Assembly: GCA_964549335.1 (NCBI GenBank)
Contig: CAZJUQ010000035.1
Coordinates: 13,543-77,542, forward strand
Direction: 5' to 3'
Length of the DNA: 64,000 nucleotides
From: Sulfidibacterium sp964549335
GTDB taxonomy: Bacteria; Bacteroidota; Bacteroidia; Bacteroidales; F082
The notes under the pieces were generated by a model. It saw nothing but the letters and a program-made list of their open reading frames with translations, was not told the DNA's origin and made no database searches. Position 1 is the first letter of the stretch. Each line of letters begins with the position of its first letter. Shown one piece after another: positions 15,736 through 24,092 of the stretch. A program made the translations under genes and the position numbers.

Positions 15736-16671
15736 TCAGTATAACCGTTGACGTTTCAAAAGGTAAGGCAACAACAGCATCTCGAAACCTTTGTTAATGT
15801 CCGCTTCCACATAATCGATACCGTAGCGTCCGCAGCGCAGTTCAAGTTCTTTACGCCTGCTACCGACCTCTTTTGCATATTTTTCACGGATTTCCACGGG
15901 ATTTAACTTCAGGGTTTCCCCTGTTTCCATATCCACAAATTTATAAGGTCTGTCTTCCAAATCGAGATACTCCTCCATCTTTTTATCAATTACATGAAAA
16001 AGTATCACTTCGTGTTTGTAATGTCTGAAATGTTGCAATGCTTGAAAGACCTCATCAATGTTGTGTGCCGTATCGAACATATCGCTGAAAATAATCACCA
16101 GCGAACGTTTGTGAATTGTTTCAACAATGGTATGAAGGGTTTGTACCACATCGGTTTTTCCGCCCTCTTGCCACTTTTCCGTGTCGAGTAGTTCTTCGAG
16201 CCTGTCGTAAAGAAATTTTTGGTGAACCGTACTTGACCTTTCGGCGGTGTGTAATTCGACCTTATCGGAGAAGAGTGTAACACCAACGGCATCGCGTTGC
16301 TTTTTCATCATATTTATCAATACTGCGGCAGCATAAACCGAAAAGGTCAACTTGTCGGGATTGTCAAGGCCGGGATTCTCTTTGAGCGGAAAAAACATCG
16401 ACGACGACTTGTCGATAATAATGCGGCAACGGAGGTTGGTCTCTTCTTCAAAACGTTTTACAAAAAGCTTGTCGGTTTTTCCGTAAAGTTTCCAGTCGAT
16501 AAAACGTGTCGATTCGCCTGTATTGTATAACCTGTGCTCCGCAAACTCAACCGAAAAACCGTGAAAAGGACTTTTGTGCATACCGGCAATAAACCCTTCA
16601 ACAACTTGACTCGCTATAAATTCAAGCGAATTGAATTGTTGCAACCTCTCTTTATCTATGTTGTATCTCAC
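15736..16671 (-). CDS. DUF58 (vWA-like) domain protein, without its usual MoxR partner
   Basis: A 311-residue cytosolic protein with the DUF58 core motif RFIDWKLYGKTDKLFVKRFE and a von Willebrand A-like fold: RIIIDKSSSMFFP is a DxSxS-type MIDAS and LVIIFSDMFD a later strand. DUF58 proteins normally sit beside a MoxR AAA+ ATPase and BatA/B-type vWA proteins, acting as adaptors in metal insertion or complex maturation and stress tolerance. No ATPase is in this window; the upstream gene on the strand is trxA, separated by a terminator. Either it works with a MoxR encoded elsewhere or has lost its partner. Confidence 0.87.
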   Translation of the reverse strand: MRYNIDKERLQQFNSLEFIASQVVEGFIAGMHKSPFHGFSVEFAEHRLYNTGESTRFIDWKLYGKTDKLFVKRFEEETNLRCRIIIDKSSSMFFPLKENPGLDNPDKLTFSVYAAAVLINMMKKQRDAVGVTLFSDKVELHTAERSSTVHQKFLYDRLEELLDTEKWQEGGKTDVVQTLHTIVETIHKRSLVIIFSDMFDTAHNIDEVFQALQHFRHYKHEVILFHVIDKKMEEYLDLEDRPYKFVDMETGETLKLNPVEIREKYAKEVGSRRKELELRCGRYGIDYVEADINKGFEMLLLPYLLKRQRLY

Positions 16672-16690
16672 CGGTTTAAATATTTAAAAA

Positions 16691-16718
16691 AAGGCTGTCG
16701 TAAAAAATCAACAGCCTT
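16691..16718 (-). terminator. rho-independent terminator after trxA
   Basis: AAGGCTGT (16691-16698) and ACAGCCTT (16711-16718) form a perfect 8-bp stem; on the minus strand it is followed by a T-run. It separates trxA from the downstream DUF58 gene. The plus strand also has a T-run after it. Confidence 0.8.
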
Positions 16719-16744
16719 TTATTTTTTTTCAAACTATCTTTTTT

Positions 16745-17062
16745 TTAAAGATATTGTTCAAGTTTTTTTATCAGAACCTGTTTGGGAACCGAGCCCACCT
16801 GTTTATCGACAACTTCCCCGTTTTTAAAGAAGAGAAGCGTGGGAATGTTTCTTATTCCGTATTTACGTGCCGTGGCGGGGTTATGGTCAACGTCAAGTTT
16901 ACCTACCAAAACCTGGTCGCTGTACTCTTCGCCTATTTCCTGTACAATAGGGCCGATAATACGGCAAGGACCGCACCATACAGCCCAAAAATCAACAATA
17001 ACGGGTTTATCGGAATTTAAAACAAGTGCATCGAAATTTGCATCTGTGAATTCTAAAGCCAT
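16745..17062 (-). CDS. trxA: thioredoxin
   Basis: A 105-residue thioredoxin with the active site Trp29-Cys30-Gly-Pro-Cys33, the cis-proline segment NIPTLLFFKNGE and the usual C-terminal helix. It reduces cytosolic protein disulfides and feeds enzymes such as ribonucleotide reductase and peroxiredoxins. The ATG at 17060-17062 (MALEFTDANF) is chosen as start: the frame is open for 36 more codons upstream but they are hydrophobic and unrelated to the family, and a -7 element at 17091-17098 lies within that extension. Confidence 0.95.
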   Translation of the reverse strand: MALEFTDANFDALVLNSDKPVIVDFWAVWCGPCRIIGPIVQEIGEEYSDQVLVGKLDVDHNPATARKYGIRNIPTLLFFKNGEVVDKQVGSVPKQVLIKKLEQYL

Positions 17063-17090
17063 GACAATCTCTTTTTTTAAATTAAAAGCG

Positions 17091-17098
17091 CAAAGATA
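17091..17098 (-). promoter_or_regulatory. -7 element (TATCTTTG) of trxA
   Basis: Exact TAnnTTTG on the minus strand, 28 bases before the trxA ATG. Confidence 0.55.
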
Positions 17099-17219
17099 TA
17101 TAACTTCTTTTATGATTAAGAATATAAACGGGAAAAAAACAATTTTATTTTTTTCAAAAACACAGTACAACCGATTTTTTATTAATTTAGTGCCAAATAT
17201 TAACTAAAATAAATAGATT

Positions 17220-17618
17220 ATGGAAAATCAAGACTTTATGGGTATATTCGGAACAACAACCATCATTATTTATCTGGCGATAATTATTTTGATGATTGTT
17301 TCGCAATGGAAAATTTACAAAAAAGCGGGGCAACCCGGCTGGGCATCTATTATTCCTTTTTACAATCTTTATATACTTCTGAAAATTGTAGGCAAACCCG
17401 GCTGGTGGCTTATCCTGTTTTTCATTCCGGTTGTAAACTTTGTAATAGCTATTTGGTTAACCAATTTGTTGGCAAAGAGTTTTGGCAAAGATGTCGGTTA
17501 TACGCTGGGATTAATATTTCTCCCCATATTCTTTTATCCCATTCTTGCTTTCGGCGATGCCAAATATGTAGGGCCTGCAGGAGACGGCAATAAAAATTCA
17601 ACAACAATCACCGTATAA
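17220..17618 (+). CDS. small DUF5684-type membrane protein
   Basis: A 132-residue inner-membrane protein with about three to four membrane segments (near residues 12-30, 58-82 and 90-112). The motif KKAGQPGWASIIPFYNLY followed by GKPGWWLILFFIPVVN and a C-terminal FGDAKYVGPAG tail is characteristic of the DUF5684 family, sometimes annotated as signal-peptidase-like, although no catalytic Ser/Lys pair is present. Function is unknown. It is a single gene followed by a strong bidirectional terminator shared with purC. Confidence 0.83.
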   Translation: MENQDFMGIFGTTTIIIYLAIIILMIVSQWKIYKKAGQPGWASIIPFYNLYILLKIVGKPGWWLILFFIPVVNFVIAIWLTNLLAKSFGKDVGYTLGLIFLPIFFYPILAFGDAKYVGPAGDGNKNSTTITV

Positions 17619-17640
17619 AAAGATAAACACAAAACAAAAA

Positions 17641-17659
17641 AGCCGCCCGAAAGGCGGCT
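17641..17659. terminator. bidirectional terminator between the DUF5684 gene and purC
   Basis: AGCCGCC (17641-17647) pairs with GGCGGCT (17653-17659) around a 5-base loop. An A-run precedes and a T-rich stretch follows, so it can serve the converging genes on both strands. Confidence 0.82.
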
Positions 17660-17665
17660 TCTTTG

Positions 17666-18607
17666 TTATCCGAGAAATTCAATTACATTTTTTTCAATAC
17701 GTTGGAGTATGTTCTCATTTTCCGCTTTTCTAAATGTCTCGCCGGTAACCTTTTCATAAAGTTCAATATACCGGTTCGAAACGCTCTCTACAAACTCGTC
17801 CGTCATTTCAGGCACTTTTTGCCCCTCTTTTCCCTGAAATCCTTTTTCCATTAGCCATTCGCGGACAAACTCTTTGGATAGTTGGCGCTGCGGTAAACCC
17901 TTGGCAAAATTCTCCTCGTATGTATCGGCATAGAAGTAGCGCGACGAGTCGGGAGTATGTATTTCGTCGATAAGATAAATTTTATCGCCGATTTTACCGA
18001 ATTCGTATTTCGTATCAACCAGTATCAGCCCACGTCTTGCAGCCATTTCGGTTCCTCTTTTAAAAAGGAGTTTGGTATAATTTTCCAGCATTTCGTAATC
18101 GGCTTCCGATACGAGCCCCTGTTTTATTATTTCCTCTTTTGATATATCTTCGTCGTGTCCCTCTTCGGCTTTGGTGGTGGGTGTAATTATGGGTTCTTTA
18201 AACTTTTCATGTTCCCGCATACCCTCGGGGATAGGCACTCCGCAAATTTGGCGTGCACCTTTTTTGTAGCTTCGCCACGAACTGCCCGTAAGATATCCCC
18301 TTATAATCATCTCTACGGGAAAAGGCTTGCAATAACGTCCGGCGGTAACCATAGGATCGGGAACCGCAATTTTCCAATTGGGAACAATATCGGCGGTGGC
18401 ATCTAAAAATTTTGAGGCTATTGAGTTTAACACCTGTCCTTTGTATGGAATGCCCCGGGGCAATACAACATCGAATGCAGAAATGCGATCTGTGGCAACC
18501 ATTACCAGCAATTCGTCGTTTATGTTATAAACATCGCGCACCTTTCCGTGGTAAACGCTTTTTTGTCCCGGAAAATTAAAATCTGTTTTTGTAACTGCTT
18601 GTGTCAT
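17666..18607 (-). CDS. purC: phosphoribosylaminoimidazole-succinocarboxamide synthase (SAICAR synthase)
   Basis: Joins CAIR and aspartate with ATP to form SAICAR in purine synthesis. The 313-residue length is that of the longer Bacteroidota/eukaryote-like form (about 300) rather than the 240-residue E. coli form. Conserved motifs include YHGKVRDVYN near the N-terminus, ATDRISAFDVVL, EMIIRGYLTGSSWRSYKKG (substrate and ATP contacts), ILVDTKYEFG and LIDEIHTPDSSRY. No other purine gene is adjacent. A -7 element lies upstream at 18637-18644, in the short gap before the CYTH/OprO-P cluster's last gene, so it is likely transcribed on its own. Confidence 0.96.
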   Translation of the reverse strand: MTQAVTKTDFNFPGQKSVYHGKVRDVYNINDELLVMVATDRISAFDVVLPRGIPYKGQVLNSIASKFLDATADIVPNWKIAVPDPMVTAGRYCKPFPVEMIIRGYLTGSSWRSYKKGARQICGVPIPEGMREHEKFKEPIITPTTKAEEGHDEDISKEEIIKQGLVSEADYEMLENYTKLLFKRGTEMAARRGLILVDTKYEFGKIGDKIYLIDEIHTPDSSRYFYADTYEENFAKGLPQRQLSKEFVREWLMEKGFQGKEGQKVPEMTDEFVESVSNRYIELYEKVTGETFRKAENENILQRIEKNVIEFLG

Positions 18608-18636
18608 TATTTGATAGGCTTTAAAAATTTCGGGAA

Positions 18637-18644
18637 CAAAAATA
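18637..18644 (-). promoter_or_regulatory. -7 element (TATTTTTG) of purC
   Basis: Exact TAnnTTTG on the minus strand, 29 bases before the purC ATG at 18607. It suggests purC is not simply read through from the permease gene upstream. Confidence 0.5.
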
Positions 18645-18685
18645 ATTTATTTACGGTATTAATACCCGTAAAATAAAATTATTTA

Positions 18686-20296
18686 TCAAAACAACCCGAA
18701 TACCCCGTTGGGAGTAATACCCAACCAGTGATACCACGTTTCACCCATCAAAATGTTAATAAACCAGCCTGCTACCAGCATGGTAAAACCGTAACGGAAC
18801 GTGTCGGTATAAGAATATTGGTCGGTTTCGTAAAGCAACGCAGCGGGTTTGCTGTTAAAGGGTAACACGTAAACATGTTCTATTAAAAATGCCACGGGCA
18901 ACGAAAGACTGATAACGCTGAAACCGAAACGGTTGGCAACTCCTATGGCTATGGGGATAAATATCATGGTACGCATGGTTTTCGATTGAAATATCAATGC
19001 GCTGAATGCCATTGTAAAGGTAAGCACCAGATACAATACCCAAAAAGGTGTATGTTCACCGAAACCCATATTATTGAAAAATGCATTTACCGATATTGAA
19101 GGTAAGTCGGTAGCTTTAAAACCCGCACCGAGGGTATATGCCCCCGCCGAAAAAATCATCAGATGCCAAGGAATATCAACCTCATTCCAGTTTAAAATAC
19201 CCACCTTGGGAAGCAAGGCAATGATGGCTCCCACAAATGCCACCGCCGTGGGACTTATTCCGTGATACTTGTCGGTACTCCACATTGCAAGGATGCCTAT
19301 AAACAAAACCGCGGCTTTTATTTCCTGGAAATTTATTTTTCCCATTTGGGCAAGTTCCTTTTTCAAACGTTCCATTCCACCTTCAATTTGCGGAACCTGC
19401 TCTTCCTTTTTCAACGGGAAGAATATTTTGACGGCGATAATATATCCCAACAACATAAGCCCTATCGCCACCGGAAAATTTGCCCTCATCCAATCGGTAA
19501 AAAATATATCGGCACCCGTTGCTCCGGCAATGAGTGATGCCGCCAAAAGATTGGCTCCCGAACCGGTAAGAAAACCGCTGGCGCCAATGTTTATGTAAAA
19601 GAGGTTTTGTAATACTATATTCCTTCCGAAATTATTCTTTTTATCGCCACCGCGGGCACCGTATATTGCTGCTATTACCATAAATATTGGCAACAATATT
19701 GCCGCTTTGGCCGTAGTTGCCGAAATAAATGCCGACAGCACCACATTGATAAACAGAAAACTTAAAAATATCGACGATGATTTTTTTCCGAAATGTACTA
19801 TAAACCAAAGTGCAAAACGCTTTGCCAACCCCGTTTTCACAAGCATGCTCGCCAAAACAAACGACATTATATTAAGCCACATTATTTTGTGCCCGAGCTG
19901 TGCATACGCCTCTTTTTCCGACAAAACTCCGGTAAGAACCAAACTTATTATCAATATCAGCGATGTTAAATAATTGGGTATGGCTTCCGTTATCCACAAA
20001 ATGATACTAACGGTAAAAACGGCAAGCATCGCCACGTTTATCCTTGAAAATTCGTCGGCTCCGAGAGCTTCGAATTTGGCTTTGGCATAGCCGCTCAACG
20101 TTGACGGATCAATATTATAGAGAAACGACGGTTGAAACAGAAAATATATAAGAATAAACGAAATAATGGCAAGGGGCCATCCCGCCATTGCCACTTTTTG
20201 TTCAAACGGCGATTTTTTCCTCTTGGGAAGTTTCTCGATACGGTAATTTTTCATGTCCAACGGGTCGAATCCGTTGCTTGCCGCGGTCTTACTCAT
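18686..20296 (-). CDS. SLC13/DASS-family anion permease
   Basis: A 536-residue inner-membrane protein with about 11-13 hydrophobic helices in the DASS (divalent anion:sodium symporter) pattern, including the two re-entrant, pseudo-symmetric halves. The paired SNT substrate/sodium-binding motifs of VcINDY-type carriers appear altered: the first half has ISATTAKAAILLP and the second LIFQSKTMRTMIFIPI. Family members carry dicarboxylates, citrate, sulfate or, in some (Pho87/Pho91 type), phosphate, so the substrate cannot be read from the sequence. It is the last gene of a seven-gene minus-strand run whose other members (OprO/P porin, CYTH proteins) hint at a phosphorylated or polyanionic substrate. 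The N-terminal 45 residues are cytosolic and basic. Confidence 0.88.
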   Translation of the reverse strand: MSKTAASNGFDPLDMKNYRIEKLPKRKKSPFEQKVAMAGWPLAIISFILIYFLFQPSFLYNIDPSTLSGYAKAKFEALGADEFSRINVAMLAVFTVSIILWITEAIPNYLTSLILIISLVLTGVLSEKEAYAQLGHKIMWLNIMSFVLASMLVKTGLAKRFALWFIVHFGKKSSSIFLSFLFINVVLSAFISATTAKAAILLPIFMVIAAIYGARGGDKKNNFGRNIVLQNLFYINIGASGFLTGSGANLLAASLIAGATGADIFFTDWMRANFPVAIGLMLLGYIIAVKIFFPLKKEEQVPQIEGGMERLKKELAQMGKINFQEIKAAVLFIGILAMWSTDKYHGISPTAVAFVGAIIALLPKVGILNWNEVDIPWHLMIFSAGAYTLGAGFKATDLPSISVNAFFNNMGFGEHTPFWVLYLVLTFTMAFSALIFQSKTMRTMIFIPIAIGVANRFGFSVISLSLPVAFLIEHVYVLPFNSKPAALLYETDQYSYTDTFRYGFTMLVAGWFINILMGETWYHWLGITPNGVFGLF

Positions 20297-20335
20297 AAAA
20301 GGCTGTTTTTTTAATTTAAAACTCTTACAGTTAAA

Positions 20336-20812
20336 TTATTTTTTCCAGTTTTTATAAGGATTTTTCATCAACATCGAATTGTAATACTTGGGGTCGCCGG
20401 TAACCTCTTCTCCGAGCCATGCCGGTTTCTCAAATGTAAAATCTTCAGAGGGGAGTTCAATTTCGGCAACGGTAAGTCCGTCGTTGTCGCCGTAAAATTC
20501 GTCAACTTCAAAATTCAGTCCGTTGCCCGCCGGAACAATATATCTTGTTTTATCTATTATTCCGGGTTCGCAAAGCTCCAACAGTTCTTTAACCTCGTTA
20601 ACGGGAATCTCTTTTTCCCACTCGTAACGGCTGGCACCCGATTTATTTCCTATTCCCTTCACCGTAATAAATCCTTTGTCACCCTTTATCCGTACCCTTA
20701 CGGTACGTTCGGGAACCGACGACAGGTACCCTTGGGTTATTCTCGTCTCTTTTACGGCGTATGGTTTAAAATCGCCTTTTACCAAAAATTTTCTTTCTAT
20801 CTCTTTTGCCAT
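20336..20812 (-). CDS. CYTH-domain protein (inorganic triphosphatase type)
   Basis: A 158-residue single-domain triphosphate tunnel metalloenzyme. The ExExK signature is intact (Glu4, Glu6, Lys8 in KEIERKFLV), and the tunnel strands carry the expected charged residues: RTVRVRIKGDKGFITVKG, SRYEWEKEIP, NFEVDEFYG and AEIELPSED. Small bacterial members such as NeuTTM hydrolyse inorganic tripolyphosphate with magnesium; some CYTH proteins are adenylate cyclases or thiamine triphosphatases. Here a cytosolic tripolyphosphatase-like activity is the best estimate. It follows two divergent CYTH-like genes (59-base gap) and precedes the DASS permease (39-base gap) on the same strand. Confidence 0.92.
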   Translation of the reverse strand: MAKEIERKFLVKGDFKPYAVKETRITQGYLSSVPERTVRVRIKGDKGFITVKGIGNKSGASRYEWEKEIPVNEVKELLELCEPGIIDKTRYIVPAGNGLNFEVDEFYGDNDGLTVAEIELPSEDFTFEKPAWLGEEVTGDPKYYNSMLMKNPYKNWKK

Positions 20813-20871
20813 TTTTTAACTGTTTATAATAAGTAATATCCGTTATTAAAATAATTTCAACATTTTCCTCT

Positions 20872-21513
20872 TTAGTTGGCAAGAGGTTTGTCAATCCAAC
20901 CTATTACCCTTTTTACGGCTTGCAAATAGTTTATGTTTTCAACACCTTCGAGTTCAAGGTCGGAAATTGTCTTTTTAATGTCGTCTATTTCCGTCGATTC
21001 CGAATTTACCGTCACTACCATTGCACCGTTAATCCAGACGTTTGCATATTCGCAAATGGTATCGTTAACCATGTATCCGAAACGCTCTTTTTCTACCCTA
21101 ACCGCTTGTAAATCGGGATGATTTTTTACCATTTGCAAAAACTCATCAAGCGAATATTCATCTTTGTCAAATTTGGGAATATCCACTTTGAAAGCCGGAA
21201 ACACCTCCTCTTTCAAAACTTTGGCTTTCATGGGAAATTCGCCCTTCATCAGCGGGTTCCATTGTTCCAGCCCCTCCTCTTCGCGGACAAAAGTTTTAAT
21301 ATCCATTTTGCCGTCACGGATTTTGGTATTGTTTACGTCATTGGTACGCGAAAGAATATAAATTTCCTCGGAATGCCGTTCCCAAACTTTACGCGGCACC
21401 GGTACCGACAAGCGCGACATAAGGTATGCAGCCTCTTCAAAATCTCTTCCGAACGTTCTAAATTCATAGCGGGGCTTCGATGCTTCCCCGATATTTAATT
21501 TTTCTTTTGCCAT
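20872..21513 (-). CDS. divergent CYTH-like protein A (unassigned family)
   Basis: A 213-residue cytosolic protein with no signal peptide. It is a clear paralogue of the neighbouring gene at 21577-22197: shared blocks are PRYEFRxFG near the N-terminus, KIRxGxMDIK, GLExWNP, a DKDEYxLDxFL block, RFGY and NxNYxxAxKRxxG. The order of blocks follows the canonical CYTH protein two genes downstream: an N-terminal strand with YEFR in place of EIERK, an RVRIKG...ITVKG-like strand (NTKIRDGKMDIK), a strand like its EVDEF (ICEYANVWING) and a C-terminal helix. I infer a divergent triphosphate-tunnel fold without the ExExK catalytic triad. The ATG at 21511-21513 is chosen; an upstream in-frame ATG would add a low-complexity basic 18 residues. 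Function unknown. Confidence 0.75.
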   Translation of the reverse strand: MAKEKLNIGEASKPRYEFRTFGRDFEEAAYLMSRLSVPVPRKVWERHSEEIYILSRTNDVNNTKIRDGKMDIKTFVREEEGLEQWNPLMKGEFPMKAKVLKEEVFPAFKVDIPKFDKDEYSLDEFLQMVKNHPDLQAVRVEKERFGYMVNDTICEYANVWINGAMVVTVNSESTEIDDIKKTISDLELEGVENINYLQAVKRVIGWIDKPLAN

Positions 21514-21576
21514 TTTATTTCTCTTTTTATTATTTGTTATTTTATAAATAATCCTGAATCTTTTCACACACTATTT

Positions 21577-22197
21577 TTATCCTTTCCAGTTGTCGGGCAG
21601 CTCAACCAACCCCATAATGCGTTTCAGGGCAAGCGGATAATTCACGTTTTTAATCTCCGGGTTAATACCGATAATATTCTTTGTTTCCAATACCTTTTCG
21701 GGTATCTCCGATTCGATGCAAATGGTTTTTATAAATGCCCCGTTGACGGTAATTTCGGCAATTTCGGCTATGCAACCGTTCAAATTGTAACCGAACCTTT
21801 TTTTGTTTACCCAAGCCACCGACAAATCGGGGTCAACAGCAATGAGATTTTGCAGAAAGCTGTCAAGCGGATACTCGTCTTTATCCATTTCGGGACACGA
21901 TATGCCAAGCGAAGGAAAGACCACCGATTTTATCACTTCGCGCTTTAAAGGGAATGCCCCCACAAGAAAAGGATTCCAAAGTTCCAAACCTTTGTGTTCA
22001 TCTTGAAGAATTTTGATATCCATAACGCCGTTGCGGATTTTTACGTTATGGTCGGGGTTACCTGCAGCCAATATGTAAACCGATTGCATGGTACGGCTTT
22101 TTTCAAATACCGCCGCCTCTTTCAGTTTACTTTCGTAAGGCTCCAAATCTATCCCGAATATTCTGAACTCATATCTCGGTTTAGTATGCTTTTCCAT
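21577..22197 (-). CDS. divergent CYTH-like protein B (unassigned family)
   Basis: A 206-residue paralogue of the adjacent protein A, about one third identical by eye, with the same N-terminal RYEFRIFG motif, HNVKIRNGVMDIKIL strand, LELWNPFLVGAFP block and NYPLALKRIMG C-terminal helix. Like A, it keeps the strand order expected for a CYTH tunnel but not the ExExK triad. It starts six bases after the stop of the SdiA-regulated lipoprotein gene, so the two are almost certainly co-transcribed. Whether it binds a phosphate polymer, acts as a polymerase-like VTC relative, or has a regulatory role cannot be told from sequence. Confidence 0.75.
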   Translation of the reverse strand: MEKHTKPRYEFRIFGIDLEPYESKLKEAAVFEKSRTMQSVYILAAGNPDHNVKIRNGVMDIKILQDEHKGLELWNPFLVGAFPLKREVIKSVVFPSLGISCPEMDKDEYPLDSFLQNLIAVDPDLSVAWVNKKRFGYNLNGCIAEIAEITVNGAFIKTICIESEIPEKVLETKNIIGINPEIKNVNYPLALKRIMGLVELPDNWKG

Positions 22198-22203
22198 ATC
22201 ATA

Positions 22204-22968
22204 TTAATTTTCCAATTTGTAAATTACCAGTTGCGACGAAGCGTCATTAACAAGGTAAACCAAATTATTATCGTCGTCAACCGCAACCCCTTCGTACTTG
22301 TAATCGTCGAGCATGTATTGTTTAACGGGTTCCATTTTATAATTACACTTGTAAAGCGTTTTCGATTCGTCGCTGACCACCCATACCGTTGAGATTCCGG
22401 CATCTACATATATGCCCGAATAGTCGGAGGCAAACTTCAATCCGGTTTCTTCCAATATCCCTCTTTCGGGGTTCCAAACACACAAAAGCCCGGGATTGGC
22501 TTCGTTTACAATATAATAACTGCTGTTGTTGGAATTGTAGGCAATACCTTCAAGGCCTTTGTTTTGAACATTTGCCGGGATATCAATCACAAATCTCTGT
22601 TTTTCGTTACCGTCACCGTTCAAAATCACAACTTCCCGTTTACGTTCTTCCACTATTGCCAACTCACCGGTTTTACGGTTAAAACATATGCCTTCCAAAT
22701 CGTCTCCTTTAAAAGGCAGCTTTTTAATAATATTACCTTCCAAATCCATTTCAAACACATTGTTAGTGTTATCGCTCACCGTAAACAGCGCCGATTTGTC
22801 TGCATTAAATGTAAGTCCCGAAGGTTCCTTAACGTCAAGATGATAATTTGCGACAAGTTTCAGCTTACCCGTTTCCACGCCGGCGGCGGGTTGAGGAGTG
22901 TTTTTTTCACATCCCGTCATCGCCGACAAAAACAATACAAACAACAGAGGTTTGAAATATATTCTCAT
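22204..22968 (-). CDS. SdiA-regulated-family beta-propeller lipoprotein
   Basis: A 254-residue lipoprotein; the signal peptide ends in the lipobox SAMTGC with Cys20 as the lipidation site. The rest is one propeller of the SdiA-regulated family, with the repeating pattern KEPSGLTFNADKSALFTVSD, DLEGICFNRKTGELAIVEE, LEGIAYN and YEGVAVDDDNNLVYLVND. This fold is related to phytase-like and lactonase-like propellers, which bind calcium and phosphorylated ligands in some cases. It is probably at the periplasmic face or cell surface. It starts 11 bases after the lamin-tail gene's stop and ends six bases before CYTH-like B, in the middle of the seven-gene run. Confidence 0.88.
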   Translation of the reverse strand: MRIYFKPLLFVLFLSAMTGCEKNTPQPAAGVETGKLKLVANYHLDVKEPSGLTFNADKSALFTVSDNTNNVFEMDLEGNIIKKLPFKGDDLEGICFNRKTGELAIVEERKREVVILNGDGNEKQRFVIDIPANVQNKGLEGIAYNSNNSSYYIVNEANPGLLCVWNPERGILEETGLKFASDYSGIYVDAGISTVWVVSDESKTLYKCNYKMEPVKQYMLDDYKYEGVAVDDDNNLVYLVNDASSQLVIYKLEN

Positions 22969-22979
22969 ATTTTTTCACG

Positions 22980-24065
22980 TCAACGGTTATTACTCTGCCC
23001 CGGTGTAGGGGGTCTGTCGCTATCGGGGTCGAAAAGCACCCAAGTTGCCGCACCATCGCCGTCGCGTCCTGCCGACCAGTCGGAAACCGGCCCGGGATCA
23101 ATATCGCCACCCGTTCCATAGGTTAACGAATCGGCAAAAACAACACCGTCTTTCGACAGCCCTATCGACTCACCGCTACTCGAAAGTTTGAAATTAGTAA
23201 ACAGAGGTCCGCTTTCGGGACCTGTACCGTCGCAAATAACAACCACAAAACCGTGAGCCGGAACCACCGTTTTTTCGGGGAATCCTTCCGGAATTTGATT
23301 TTTCTGAATATCGTCAAGTTTGTCGGTCAAATACCATCCGGCGAGGTCTATGTCGGTTTCACCCGTGTTGTATATCTCAATCCAGTCGGGATAATCATTG
23401 TTGGGACCGGGATAAAAGGTGTTGTTGCTCGCCATAAATTCGTTAATAACAAGAGTGCCTTCAACGGGAGCACTGCCGTCGTTGGGCATTCCCGGAGTTT
23501 TCGAGGCAAGTACCACCCATTCGTCAGCACCGTCGCTGCTCCTTCCGAAAGATTTATCGTCTTCCAAACCGTTAAAATCATCAGAAATATCTATCTGCAC
23601 TTTCGAGGGGTCGTAAAGGGCTACCCGGTGGTCTTTCGACGAGCTAAGTCCCGTATTGATAAAAATTTTGCCGTTTGCTATTCCCGTGGGTATATCGTTC
23701 CCCGAAGCGTCGGCGGCACCGAAAATCAAAACCAAAAATCCTTTCGGAGGTATGGTTGTTACGGTTCCTTTATCCGAAGGTATTTTTTGATAATCATCCT
23801 CTGTTCCGGGATTGTCGGTAATATACATTCCCGCTATATCAACGGCTTTGGTACCCTTATTGTAAAGCTCAACCCAATCGGCATTGCTGCCGCTTTCGTC
23901 GGTAAAATAGGGACTTGTAATATCTTTGGTTATCAATTCGTTAATAACTATATCGCTGTAGTTTTCGGGGGGAGCCGGCTGAGGGGCAGGCAATTCGTCT
24001 TTCACACAAGAGGAAAACAGGACGGTTACAAATGTTATTATTACCAAATATAATATCTTTTTCAT
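22980..24065 (-). CDS. lipoprotein with two lamin-tail domains
   Basis: A 361-residue lipoprotein (lipobox LFSSC, Cys20). Two tandem lamin-tail (LTD) domains follow: about residues 38-170, starting at DIVINELITKDITSP and containing DWVELYNKGTKAVDIAG, and about 190-345, starting at LVINEFMASN and containing PDWIEIYNTGETDIDLAGWYL. Both carry the GLxxDxxSFGR/SIGLSKDG-type strands. LTDs are Ig-like domains common on secreted nucleases, phosphatases and CotH-type proteins, thought to mediate binding or anchoring. No catalytic domain is present. It lies 27 bases after the OprO/P porin gene and 11 before the SdiA-regulated gene, so an outer-membrane accessory role for the porin is plausible. Confidence 0.87.
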   Translation of the reverse strand: MKKILYLVIITFVTVLFSSCVKDELPAPQPAPPENYSDIVINELITKDITSPYFTDESGSNADWVELYNKGTKAVDIAGMYITDNPGTEDDYQKIPSDKGTVTTIPPKGFLVLIFGAADASGNDIPTGIANGKIFINTGLSSSKDHRVALYDPSKVQIDISDDFNGLEDDKSFGRSSDGADEWVVLASKTPGMPNDGSAPVEGTLVINEFMASNNTFYPGPNNDYPDWIEIYNTGETDIDLAGWYLTDKLDDIQKNQIPEGFPEKTVVPAHGFVVVICDGTGPESGPLFTNFKLSSSGESIGLSKDGVVFADSLTYGTGGDIDPGPVSDWSAGRDGDGAATWVLFDPDSDRPPTPGQSNNR

Positions 24066-24092
24066 TTTTGCTGAATATTTAAATTTATTACA

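Noticed and set aside
23253..24053. 266-codon plus-strand open frame
   Set aside because: Antisense shadow of the lamin-tail lipoprotein gene; no family features.
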